Shown here: positions 14,000 through 22,225 of the stretch, piece by piece
Layout: each line of letters opens with the position of its first letter
How positions within the stretch are numbered: the stretch's first letter is position 1
DNA from: Bog-473 sp036491435
GTDB lineage: Bacteria > Actinomycetota > Acidimicrobiia > Acidimicrobiales > RAAP-2
Direction of reading: 5' to 3'
Length of the DNA: 35,826 bases
Assembly: GCA_036491435.1 (NCBI GenBank)
Contig: DASXBZ010000246.1
Location: 1-35,826, forward strand
Notes under the pieces: model-generated
Databases searched by the model: none
What the model was told of the DNA's origin: nothing
What the model saw: the letters and a program-made list of their open reading frames with translations, nothing else
Position numbers and translations under genes: made by a program

Positions 14000-16825
14000 C
14001 TAGGTGTTGCGAATTACCAGGGTCTCTTCGGCGGGCCCGTCGGACGTTTGTTCACCACTGCGGTTTATGGCGCGTTCGTCGGTGCCGAGATAGCTCCCGA
14101 TCACGCGGGGGCTATCCCGTATCTCTTTCGGCGAACCTTCGGCGATGACGTGCCCAGCCTCCAGGCAGTAGACCCGATGACAAAGGCCCATGATCAGTGG
14201 CATATCGTGCTCGACGAGAAGCACGGACGCGCCGAGTTGTTGTTGCACGTCAAGAATCAGCGGCCCGAACGCCTCGGTCTCGCGCTGGGCGAGCCCGGCG
14301 GTTGGCTCATCAAGGCACAGGATCTTCGCGTCGAGGGCCAAGAGGCCGGCGAGCTCCACGACGCGACGGGTGCCGGTCGAAAGATCCCCGATGTAATGAT
14401 CCCTGTAGTCGCCGAGCCCCAGCAGAGCCACAAGGTCTGCCACGGCTGCCCTATCTGCCCTCTGCCGACCCGTCGCCCGCGGCAATGCCAGAGCTGTCGC
14501 AAGTGCGCTCGTGCCATGCTTCGACTCAACCGCGACTAAGAGGGTCTCGGTCACCGTCAACTCTGGAAAGAGTTTGGCCGACTGAAACGTGCGTCCCAGG
14601 CCCATCGCCGCGCGTTGAGAGGGCGATTTGTTGCCGACCTCCTCTGAACCGAGCCTTACCGAGCCCGATGCCGGCACGAATCCGCCGACCGCGTTCATCA
14701 GCGTCGACTTGCCCGCGCCATTGCCACCGATCAACCCGACGATCTCCCCTGATGCCACGGTTAAACCGACCCCATCGACCGCCACGTTCCCCCCAAAACT
14801 CACGGAGAGCTCGCTGACGGCCAACGAAACCGCTTCCCTCTCCCCCATCGAGACCGGCTGCGACGCTGTCTCACGGCCCGTCGTCGCTCGTGGTGGTGTG
14901 TCCTTGCCAAATCGGCGGTCCGCCCATGCCAAAACGGAATCCCGCACGTCGTAGCTGATCTGATTGAGTCCGCGGGGAAAGTAGAGCAAGATCACGAGGA
15001 GTCCGATGCTTGACGAAAGAAGACTCAGCACCGCATTGTTCGGCGCCAAAGCAGGAATCCCAACAACCCAAATGGCTCCAATGACGGCGCCGGTGACGGA
15101 TCCCATCCCGCCGATGACCACCATCGCCACGAGGGCGAGCGACTCGTCAACAAGGAAGAAGCTGCCTGCTCCCGAAAACGCCACGTTCGCGAGTGCGCCA
15201 CTGAGGAGCGCGCCCCCCAGTCCGGCAAGTGCTCCCGCTATGGAGAAAGCCCGGATCTTCTCCCACGCTGGTCGGACGGTGTAGGCGGCCGCTGCGTTCT
15301 CGTTGTCTCGTACTCCCATGATGGATCGGCCCACGCCGCTATCTCTGAATCGACTGGCCACGAACAGAACGATTCCCAATATCACCAGCACGACGTAGTA
15401 ATAGGTCCGTTGGCCCGGAAACGAGAGTGAGAAAAGCTTCCCGACCGGAAACGGCAGGTTGGATCCGTCAGTCGACGCTCCGCTCAATATGGGCAGCGTG
15501 AAGAAATACTGTTGCGCGGCAATCGCAAAGACAAAGGTAACGATGGCCAGTTGGAGACCCTTGACGCGTAGCGACCCGATGCCAAGAACGATCGCGAGCA
15601 GTGCAGTCGCGAGTGTGGTGGCAGCGATGGCTAACCAGAACGGCACGCCGGCTTCAACCAGCCGCGCAGCAAAAAGGGCCCCGAGTCCCGCAATAGCCAT
15701 CTGACCCAGGGACAGCTGGCCGAGCCATCCGGTAAGCACCGTGAGGGAGGTGGCACAGATGGCTAAGGCAGCCACCTCGGTGAAGAGCTGCTGCGTCGAG
15801 GGCGTAGACACGAGGAGCGGAAAGACGATCGCAATGGTGGCCAGAAGAATCACGCCACTCTTGTTCGCGTTACGGGCCCATCTGTAGGTCTGCAGACGGA
15901 CAGGGATCGGCCGTGCGCGGGGGGTGAAGGTGAATACCTCGTTGTCGTCGACTCTCTCGCGGCTGAAGGCCACTGCCACGAGCACCGTGATCAGCAGGAG
16001 CAGATTGATCAGCCCCGGAGTATCTATGAAGTTGAAGTTGATGATGCTCTCTGCCAAGCCAATGGCAACGCTTGCGAGAATCCCACGTCCGAACGACGTC
16101 ATGCCACCAATGACGGCGGCGACCAGCGCCAGCGAGAGCGTCTGGTCTCCCAGAGTCGTCACATCACCTGCCGAACCCGATTGCCCGGCAATGAGGATCA
16201 CGGCCAAAGCGGAGAGCGCCGCCGCCAGCGCCCAAACCAAAGTGGACATTACTTTCGGACTGATCCCCGCAAGCCGAGCCAATTGAGGGTTGCTGGCACA
16301 GGCGTTGACCGATTTACCCAACGTGGTCCGATCGAGGAAGAAAATCAATGCGGCAAGCGCGAGAGGAACGATGATCAGGATGGAGAGGTCCGAACCACGT
16401 ATCTGAAGTCCACCTACCGTCCACAACCCGTTGATGGCGCTCGGGTAATGCACACCTTCGCTCGTTGGCGCGGGGATCTTGATGGCAATCACCTCGGCGA
16501 TCTGTGCCACACCAATGGTCGCCACCAGCACCACCACTCGCGGTGACTTTCGCAGCCGACGAATCACCGTTGCGTCGACAACGGCACCGAAGGCGAAGGA
16601 CGCCACGAGTGCGATGACAAGAGCGATCCAGAACGAAAAGTGGTATCGCACTGCGATCAGCGCGAGGAGTGCCGCGCCGACCACACCCATATTCCCCACG
16701 GCGAAGTTGATGACGCGTGTGGATCGGTAGATCAAGATCACGCCTACGGTGATCACCGAAAGTGCCAGACCCTGGACCAGCCCGTCGAACACGACCTGGC
16801 TGTTGATCCAGGTGACGCCGAGCAT
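14000..16825 (-). CDS. LivH-LivM-LivG triple fusion, branched-chain-amino-acid-type ABC transporter
   Basis: A 941-residue fusion of three normally separate subunits. Residues about 1-300 are a LivH-type permease (GLALSVITVGVILIYRSTRVINFA, LVAAVIGGMTSFGRG). About 320-620 is a LivM-type permease (TGWLGQLSLGQMAIAGLGA, GVGRSIMGVRDNENAAAAY, LALVAMVVIGGMGSVTGAVIG). A polar linker (about 628-660) leads to a LivG-type ATPase: Walker A GGNGAGKST near 698, signature LSTGTRRVVE near 813, Walker B ILCLDEP near 833, switch His in LLVEHDM. It would act in the membrane, importing a hydrophobic amino acid, amide, urea or other organic acid. The ATG shares a base with the upstream stop (TAATG), so it is translated after the LivF fusion. 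The signature reads LSTGT instead of LSGGQ/LSYGQ, which is often tolerated in LivG. No substrate-binding protein is adjacent. Confidence 0.93.
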   Translation of the reverse strand: MLGVTWINSQVVFDGLVQGLALSVITVGVILIYRSTRVINFAVGNMGVVGAALLALIAVRYHFSFWIALVIALVASFAFGAVVDATVIRRLRKSPRVVVLVATIGVAQIAEVIAIKIPAPTSEGVHYPSAINGLWTVGGLQIRGSDLSILIIVPLALAALIFFLDRTTLGKSVNACASNPQLARLAGISPKVMSTLVWALAAALSALAVILIAGQSGSAGDVTTLGDQTLSLALVAAVIGGMTSFGRGILASVAIGLAESIINFNFIDTPGLINLLLLITVLVAVAFSRERVDDNEVFTFTPRARPIPVRLQTYRWARNANKSGVILLATIAIVFPLLVSTPSTQQLFTEVAALAICATSLTVLTGWLGQLSLGQMAIAGLGALFAARLVEAGVPFWLAIAATTLATALLAIVLGIGSLRVKGLQLAIVTFVFAIAAQQYFFTLPILSGASTDGSNLPFPVGKLFSLSFPGQRTYYYVVLVILGIVLFVASRFRDSGVGRSIMGVRDNENAAAAYTVRPAWEKIRAFSIAGALAGLGGALLSGALANVAFSGAGSFFLVDESLALVAMVVIGGMGSVTGAVIGAIWVVGIPALAPNNAVLSLLSSSIGLLVILLYFPRGLNQISYDVRDSVLAWADRRFGKDTPPRATTGRETASQPVSMGEREAVSLAVSELSVSFGGNVAVDGVGLTVASGEIVGLIGGNGAGKSTLMNAVGGFVPASGSVRLGSEEVGNKSPSQRAAMGLGRTFQSAKLFPELTVTETLLVAVESKHGTSALATALALPRATGRQRADRAAVADLVALLGLGDYRDHYIGDLSTGTRRVVELAGLLALDAKILCLDEPTAGLAQRETEAFGPLILDVQQQLGASVLLVEHDMPLIMGLCHRVYCLEAGHVIAEGSPKEIRDSPRVIGSYLGTDERAINRSGEQTSDGPAEETLVIRNT

Positions 16826-19059
16826 TACTTGATTGCCCCGCCACCGAGGAACACGGCACGGGCCAGGTCGTCATTCTCGATCAAGTCGCTGATGGCTCCT
16901 TCAAAGCGCACTCGACCCTTCTCGAGGAACACGGCTCTGTCGGCGATCGCGGCAGCCACGTTGAGCGATTGTTCGACGATGATCAGCGTGACACCGGCAG
17001 ACTTCAGACGCTCGACGACCGAGATGAGTTCCTGCACCACGATGGGCGCCAGCCCGAGAGAGAGCTCGTCGATCATGAGGACCTGAGGGTCATGAAGCAT
17101 GGCGATCGCGAGACCGAGCATCTGTTGCTGCCCCCCGGAAAGCGAGCCGGCCCGATCCTTGCGACGAGTGGTCAGAGCAGGGAAGAGTTCGTAGACATTC
17201 TCGATGCGACGCCGAACCTCGGCCCGATCCGAACGGTAGTTGAACGCACCCATCTCGAGGTTGTCGGCCACTGTCATGTCTCCGAAGACGCTTTTGCCGC
17301 CGGGCAGAAGATGGATGCCGAGGCGGGAGCGCTGTTCGGGAGTGGTGTACGTAATGTCCTGACCGTTGAATCGCACCACGCCTCGCGACGCCGTCTCAAG
17401 GCCTGAGGCGACGCGGAGCGCCGTGGACTTTCCCGCTCCGTTCGTACCGAGGAGGGCTAACACCTCTCCCCGCTTCACCTCGACGCTCACGCCAAAGAGG
17501 ATCTGTACGTGGCCGTAGCTGAAGTCGATGTTGCTCATCTGCAGGACCGGGATCTCGTCCGGAGCCGCTTCCTGGCGCTCGTGCTCTTCCATCTCTTCCT
17601 GGAGTTCCACCACCACCTGCGAAAGGTCATTGCGGATGAAGTGGGCGCCGCGGCCGATGAAGAAGGCCCCGATGGCCGTGGAGGGGATCACGATCAACAG
17701 CACGGTGGCCCGAATCCCGACGAGGCTTTCGAGGAGCGCAGCCAGAATCGCCCCGCCGAAGGCGCCGACGAAGAACACATAGAGCCCTCCCACGGCGCCG
17801 ACCATGCCCCGTAACCGATACGGAGCGACCGACGTCAGGACCGGTGCGATCATGGAGAATGCCGTCAGGAGCAACATGGCGCTCGGCACGCTCAAGACGG
17901 CCCAAAGGACCGCGGTAGGCATGGCGTACTGGATCGGCACGAGGATGGCCACCGGCAGAATCACCTTGCCGATGAGCGAAAGTGCTTTGTCAGGGTCAGT
18001 CCGATAGAGGCGGTCGTAGTACCGACCCACCAGCGGCAGCACGACGAGCGCACCGATACTGCCGAGAGTAGCGATCAGTCCCCGCTGGAAGGCGTCGAGA
18101 TGGAATCGGTCCTTCAGGTACAGATTGCCCAACACGGGGAGGATGAACAGCCCGAATCCGATCGCGCAGAAGGCAACGACAACCGTCTTGATCGTTCGGA
18201 TGCGCATGATGCGCTCGAATGCCGCCTCCATCGACGGCGCGGCGGGTGGAGTGTCGGTGACGACCTCTCCGAGGACGCCCTTCTTCTCGAACTGGCCGCG
18301 GGGGGGCTCCTTGATCCGAAAGGCGATGACGGCCACCAGCAATATAGGAACAGACAAGATGTAAAACGCCCAGCGCCAACCATTTGGTCCGCCTACGGCC
18401 GTCGCGATGAATCCAACGAGGAGCGGGCTGAGCGCCGTCGCCGCGCCCGTGCCTATCCCGATGCCGGCAGAGATCCGCCCACGGAGCGTGATGGGATACG
18501 TGTCGGCCAGAAGCGATCCGTGCACCACCGTTGTGCTCGATTGCGAGACCCCGGCCCCGAACCGCGCCAGAAAGAAGGAGAAGATGTTGTTGGCAAATCC
18601 CGTGGCGGCAACCATTAGGCCGAAGAAGAATGTGGCCCAGCCGACAATCGGCGCCCTGCGATACCGGTCAGCGAGCCAGCCCATGGGCACGATTCCGAGC
18701 ACGATAAAGCCGCCGGAGATGCCGGTAACGAAAACGATCGCACTCGTTGACACGTGGTACGACGACTGAATATTGGGCGCCAGGACGGTCAGGCCTGCAC
18801 TCTGCAGATTGTCGAGAGTGACGATGATCGCCAGTACCAGGAACGTCCGGCTTCCCGCCGTGCGCAAGCCGGTGCGCAGCGACATCTGCTCTTCGGTAGA
18901 GCCCGGAAGCAGATGTTGAGGTAGAGGGACCTTCGGCTCCGAGCCCGCGGCATCCGTCGTCTCCGGTATCGGTTCGGCGACCAGACGGGCGAGATCGGCC
19001 GAGCCGTGAACGCCGGTCGACTCAGGGCTGCCGGAGACGCCGGACTCGGGGTCGCTCAA
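16825..19059 (-). CDS. MFS permease fused to LivF-type ABC ATPase
   Basis: A 744-residue two-part protein. After an acidic Pro/Ser-rich N-terminus (1-60), residues about 70-475 are a major facilitator permease of roughly twelve hydrophobic segments, with the loop motif GWLADRYRRAP and GWRWAFYILSVPILL. A charged helical linker (about 475-500, ELQEEMEEHERQE) joins it to a LivF-type ATPase: Walker A GTNGAGKST near 538, signature LSGGQQQML near 640, Walker B VLMIDELSLGLAP (DEL where DEP is usual) and switch residue region IIVEQS. LivF partners the LivG ATPase, here fused to the next gene. The start appears to be TTG at 19059 with GAGG 5 bases upstream; ATG at 18885 is an alternative that would drop the acidic N-terminus. 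It is the first gene of the leftward four-gene operon. The joining of a secondary carrier to an ABC ATPase is unusual. Confidence 0.92.
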   Translation of the reverse strand: MSDPESGVSGSPESTGVHGSADLARLVAEPIPETTDAAGSEPKVPLPQHLLPGSTEEQMSLRTGLRTAGSRTFLVLAIIVTLDNLQSAGLTVLAPNIQSSYHVSTSAIVFVTGISGGFIVLGIVPMGWLADRYRRAPIVGWATFFFGLMVAATGFANNIFSFFLARFGAGVSQSSTTVVHGSLLADTYPITLRGRISAGIGIGTGAATALSPLLVGFIATAVGGPNGWRWAFYILSVPILLVAVIAFRIKEPPRGQFEKKGVLGEVVTDTPPAAPSMEAAFERIMRIRTIKTVVVAFCAIGFGLFILPVLGNLYLKDRFHLDAFQRGLIATLGSIGALVVLPLVGRYYDRLYRTDPDKALSLIGKVILPVAILVPIQYAMPTAVLWAVLSVPSAMLLLTAFSMIAPVLTSVAPYRLRGMVGAVGGLYVFFVGAFGGAILAALLESLVGIRATVLLIVIPSTAIGAFFIGRGAHFIRNDLSQVVVELQEEMEEHERQEAAPDEIPVLQMSNIDFSYGHVQILFGVSVEVKRGEVLALLGTNGAGKSTALRVASGLETASRGVVRFNGQDITYTTPEQRSRLGIHLLPGGKSVFGDMTVADNLEMGAFNYRSDRAEVRRRIENVYELFPALTTRRKDRAGSLSGGQQQMLGLAIAMLHDPQVLMIDELSLGLAPIVVQELISVVERLKSAGVTLIIVEQSLNVAAAIADRAVFLEKGRVRFEGAISDLIENDDLARAVFLGGGAIK

Positions 19060-19280
19060 GACAGCCTCATTCTCTGATCGGGAATTGACTCACGGGGTGG
19101 CTTCAGTGTGCCAAAAGCGTGGTCGTGGCGGGTGATTGGCGGCCCACCGACCGATGCTGTCAATGCGCCACTGTCGAATTGAACCCGAGCCGGACCGACC
19201 TCAACAACAACTGAATAGAGCCGACAGCCCGGTAGTTTCCAGGTTGTGGCCCTTTCCGGACCCGCAGGAGAAGTGAATGC

Positions 19281-19295
19281 TGTCCCCAGGGGACA
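19281..19295. promoter_or_regulatory. Perfect inverted repeat upstream of SDR gene
   Basis: TGTCCCCAGGGGACA has 7-bp perfect arms around a single A, ending 10 bases before the AAAGGAGG ribosome-binding site of the SDR gene at 19320. Position and symmetry fit a repressor operator; a translational hairpin is unlikely with a one-base centre. Confidence 0.5.
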
Positions 19296-19319
19296 TTTGT
19301 GGTGAAAGGAGGCAGACCT

Positions 19320-20018
19320 ATGCCCAACGGCTCAGCACGTGACTCGCGCTCGTCAATCGACGACCGCCGACTCCTCCTCGTCGGCGCCGGGCCGGGTCTC
19401 GGAATGGCTGTCGCTCGGCGATTCGCCGTCGGCGGCTATCGAATCACTTTGGTGGCTCGGAGCTCCGACGGACTGCGCGATCTTGCTGAAGGCCTTGCCG
19501 ACATCGGAGCCCAGATCGACACCATCGAGGCAGATGCCAGCAACCCTGAAAATCTGGGATCTCGGATGGCTGAGCTCTACAATGAACAGGGTGCTCCCGG
19601 GCTGATCATCTACAACGCGGTCATGGGAGCCCCCGACTCGCTCCTGAGTTCAAGTGTCGAGCATCTGCTGACTGCGTACGCCGTCGACGTCGTCAGCGCG
19701 ATCGTCGTGACCCAGGTCGCGGCCACAGCCATGCGTGCGGCAGGTTCGGGCACCATCATCGTGACGGGTGGCGGCTTCGCAGATCATCCGATCCCCGCCC
19801 TCGCCACCGTTTCTCTCGGCAAGGCGGCGCTCCGATCCGCCGCCACGATGCTGGGCGCTGATTTAGAATCGGATGGCATCCGGGTAGCGACGTTGACGAT
19901 CGCCGGCCAGATAGTGCAGGGCACCGCGTTCGATCCGGAGCACATTGCGAAGCGCTATTGGGAAGTCGTCCACACTGACGGTCCCTGGCAAGCGGAGTTT
20001 CGTTTTACCGGCGAGTGA
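19320..20018 (+). CDS. Atypical SDR-fold protein lacking the catalytic tyrosine
   Basis: A 232-residue short-chain dehydrogenase-fold protein. The cofactor motif is VGAGPGLG, followed by ALKV-like basic residues (VARSSDG) suggesting NADP(H). At the active site the usual YxxxK reads VSLGK (V164, K168), so the catalytic Tyr is missing, and NNAG is replaced by YNAV. The serine-loop position reads IIVTGGGF. ATG at 19320 follows AAAGGAGG at 6-base spacing; GTG at 19299 precedes that site and is less likely. Related actinobacterial SDRs with SxGKAALR share this change, to my recollection. It may bind cofactor without classical catalysis, or use another acid. It is divergent from the transporter operon, with a perfect inverted repeat between. 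Confidence 0.85.
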   Translation: MPNGSARDSRSSIDDRRLLLVGAGPGLGMAVARRFAVGGYRITLVARSSDGLRDLAEGLADIGAQIDTIEADASNPENLGSRMAELYNEQGAPGLIIYNAVMGAPDSLLSSSVEHLLTAYAVDVVSAIVVTQVAATAMRAAGSGTIIVTGGGFADHPIPALATVSLGKAALRSAATMLGADLESDGIRVATLTIAGQIVQGTAFDPEHIAKRYWEVVHTDGPWQAEFRFTGE

Positions 20019-20189
20019 GGATCCTGATCGTGGCGATCCGATCTTCGAGTCCGTCGAGCAGCCCCTTTTTAGGAGTTCTGGCGACTGACGTCGATGAGGG
20101 TTGAACGCTCTGACCCCCGACACGCCAGGCTGGTGTCCGAGATCAGGAGGGCGAAGACGACATCATCCGTCGCTTCAACTCGGTCGGAC

Positions 20190-21431
20190 TTATCCGTCCT
20201 CGATGTCAGGCGAGTGGTGGCGTCGAAGGAGCGCCCAGCCGGAGACGGTCACACCGAGCGCGACCAGGATTGCGAACCCCAGCACAGTGTTGGGAATGCT
20301 TGCGCCTCGATCCAGCGCTATACCGGCCCCGATCACCGGAATCGAGAGTCCGACGTACAGCGCGACCAACAGTTTCGACGTCAGTGCGAGACGGTTTTCG
20401 GGTGCTGCTGCCTCGAGCACTATTCCAGTCGTCCCCTTGAATACAGCACCCAGTCCCGCGCCGATGAACGCACCCCCGAGCAAGAACAGAGCAAGGTTCG
20501 GACTCGCAAGGCGGACCGATGCTACGAGGAAGACGAGGCCTACGAGCATGGAGATCGTGCCGAGGGCGAGCACGCTCGATGCACGGAGCCTCGTCGTCGC
20601 CAGCTGCGACGCCACGCCACAGGTGAACACGAGGAACAACGTTGCGCCGGCCAGTGCGTGCGAGGGCCGGCCAAGGGTGACGGTCAAGATCAAGCCAGCG
20701 AGCCCGGCAAAGAGGCCGCTCGCTGCGAAGGCGGCAATGGTCCCCGCCGCTGCCGGGACAGGGAGTCCGCCTGAGCGCGGGCGGGTCGATTGGTTCGACG
20801 TTCTCGCTGGTCGAGTTCGTGTTCCTGTCTCCGGCACGAACAAAAGGCTCACCAGACCCACCGCCCCGAGCCCAAGGACAACCAGGTAAGGCAGTGTGAG
20901 CGGCCACTTCGCCCACTCGGCGAGACAGCCGGCCACAAGAGGGCCAACACCGAGCGCGCCGACGGTGATGGACGTGCCGATCGTGCGAGCTCGGATCATC
21001 GATGACTGAGGATCAGCCCGGAGCTGCAGCTCGATCAGGTAGGTGATGGCAGTACCGGCGGCAAGCCCGGCGGCCACTCCGGTGAGGAGACGTCCGATCA
21101 GCAGGACGGGCAGACCCTTCCACGCCGCGAGCAGTGCCGCCGCGACCATCATGATTGCCACCGCACTGAGCATCACTCCCCGACGCCCGATGCGTTGAGC
21201 GACGCGGGGAACGCCGAGAAGTGCGGTGATCGTGCCTGCGGCGAAGATCGCAAAGACAATCGTGATGACGAGAGAGGAGAGGTGATCTTGGATCCGGTAG
21301 AGCCCGTAGAGGGGGCTGGGCAGCGTGGCAAAGGCCATGACGACCAACAGGACATATGCAACAACCCAAAACCCCGAGCGGAACTCGAGCCGGTGCGCGC
21401 CGGATACCGTTTCTGCGTGAACGCTGGTCAT
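20190..21431 (-). CDS. MFS transporter
   Basis: A 413-residue major facilitator with about twelve membrane segments in two halves, separated by a basic loop (about residues 200-225, TGTRTRPARTSNQSTRPRSG). The first half has FATLPSPLYGLYRIQDHLSSL and, in the loop between segments 2 and 3, VPRVAQRIGRRGVML, a motif-A-like arrangement; IGRLLTGVAAGLAAGTAITYL is motif-B-like. Drug and metabolite efflux carriers of the DHA1 type look similar. ATG 21431 has GGAGG 10 bases upstream. It is the third gene of a leftward operon (hydrolase, SDR, MFS) that follows a MarR-type palindrome, so export of a toxic inducer or uptake of its substrate is plausible (inference). Confidence 0.9.
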   Translation of the reverse strand: MTSVHAETVSGAHRLEFRSGFWVVAYVLLVVMAFATLPSPLYGLYRIQDHLSSLVITIVFAIFAAGTITALLGVPRVAQRIGRRGVMLSAVAIMMVAAALLAAWKGLPVLLIGRLLTGVAAGLAAGTAITYLIELQLRADPQSSMIRARTIGTSITVGALGVGPLVAGCLAEWAKWPLTLPYLVVLGLGAVGLVSLLFVPETGTRTRPARTSNQSTRPRSGGLPVPAAAGTIAAFAASGLFAGLAGLILTVTLGRPSHALAGATLFLVFTCGVASQLATTRLRASSVLALGTISMLVGLVFLVASVRLASPNLALFLLGGAFIGAGLGAVFKGTTGIVLEAAAPENRLALTSKLLVALYVGLSIPVIGAGIALDRGASIPNTVLGFAILVALGVTVSGWALLRRHHSPDIEDG

Positions 21432-21462
21432 CGTCTAGTTCCTCCGTTGAAACGTCCGGCGT

Positions 21463-22224
21463 CTACCAGACCTTCATGCCGCCATCGATCACAAGGTCGA
21501 TGCCGGTGACGTAGGAGCTCTCATCGGAGGCGAGGTAGAGCGCGGCGTTGGCGATGTCGTCGGCCTGGCCGAACCGTCCCAGAAGCGTCCTCGCCACCAT
21601 CTTGCGACCGAACTCCGGGTCTTCGAGCTCTCCTCGAGTGGAGTTGGTCTCGATGAACCCGGGCGAAATCGAGTTGACACGGATTCCGTGGTCGCTGCCC
21701 TCCATGGCGAGCTGCCGGGTCATCCCAATGATCGCCGACTTGTTCGTCGTGTGCGCCAGGGATGGCAGCAGCTTGAAGCTGAGAGATCCGTTCAGGGAAG
21801 CCATGTTCAGCACAACCCCGCGAGATTCCTTGAGGTGAGGCCAGGCGGCACGGGTTAGGTAGAAGACCAAATCGACCTCATCGCGCCGGGCGGCATCCCA
21901 CTCTTCGTCGGTGAACTTCTCGATCGGGCTGAAGTGCGATCTCGCCGCCAGGTTGAACAGCACGTCGATGCGGCCGAACTCGCTCAACGCCAAGTCGACG
22001 AGCCGGGCGCAGTCGGCTGGGTCGCTGACCCTGCACGGCTGCAGCGACACCATCCGGCCACCCGCGGCCTGGACCATTGCGACCGTTTCTTCTGCAGGCT
22101 CGACCGTCACGTCGCACCCGACGACCGCTGCGCCCTCCCTCGCGAAAGCGAGTGCAGTCGCACGTCCCATGCTTCCGCCCGTACCTGTGACGATGCAGAC
22201 CTTGCCTTCCAATCGGTCCGCCAT
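21463..22224 (-). CDS. SDR-family protein with His in place of catalytic Tyr
   Basis: A 253-residue short-chain dehydrogenase: VTGTGGSMGRATALAFAREGA near the N-terminus, CDVTVEPAEE marking the cofactor-specificity region, FNLAARSHF in the NNAG place, a serine segment NMASLNGSLS, and GIRVNSISPGFIETN plus SSYVTGIDLVIDGGMKVW at the end. The catalytic position reads AHTTNK (His158, Lys162) where YxxxK is expected. Similar sequences with AHxxxK followed by (G/S)AxxGMTRQLAxEG form, as I recall, a known actinobacterial subgroup, so the change is probably functional and not damage. ATG 22224 is one base past the hydrolase stop, with no separate ribosome-binding site, consistent with translational coupling. 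Confidence 0.87.
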   Translation of the reverse strand: MADRLEGKVCIVTGTGGSMGRATALAFAREGAAVVGCDVTVEPAEETVAMVQAAGGRMVSLQPCRVSDPADCARLVDLALSEFGRIDVLFNLAARSHFSPIEKFTDEEWDAARRDEVDLVFYLTRAAWPHLKESRGVVLNMASLNGSLSFKLLPSLAHTTNKSAIIGMTRQLAMEGSDHGIRVNSISPGFIETNSTRGELEDPEFGRKMVARTLLGRFGQADDIANAALYLASDESSYVTGIDLVIDGGMKVW

Positions 22225-22225
22225 C

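Noticed and set aside
12166..14148. Long open readings on the plus strand opposite the methyltransferase, kinase and start of the LivHMG gene
   Set aside because: They mirror real minus-strand genes in GC-rich DNA, have Arg/Ser/Pro-rich low-quality sequence, and the minus-strand proteins carry complete family motifs.
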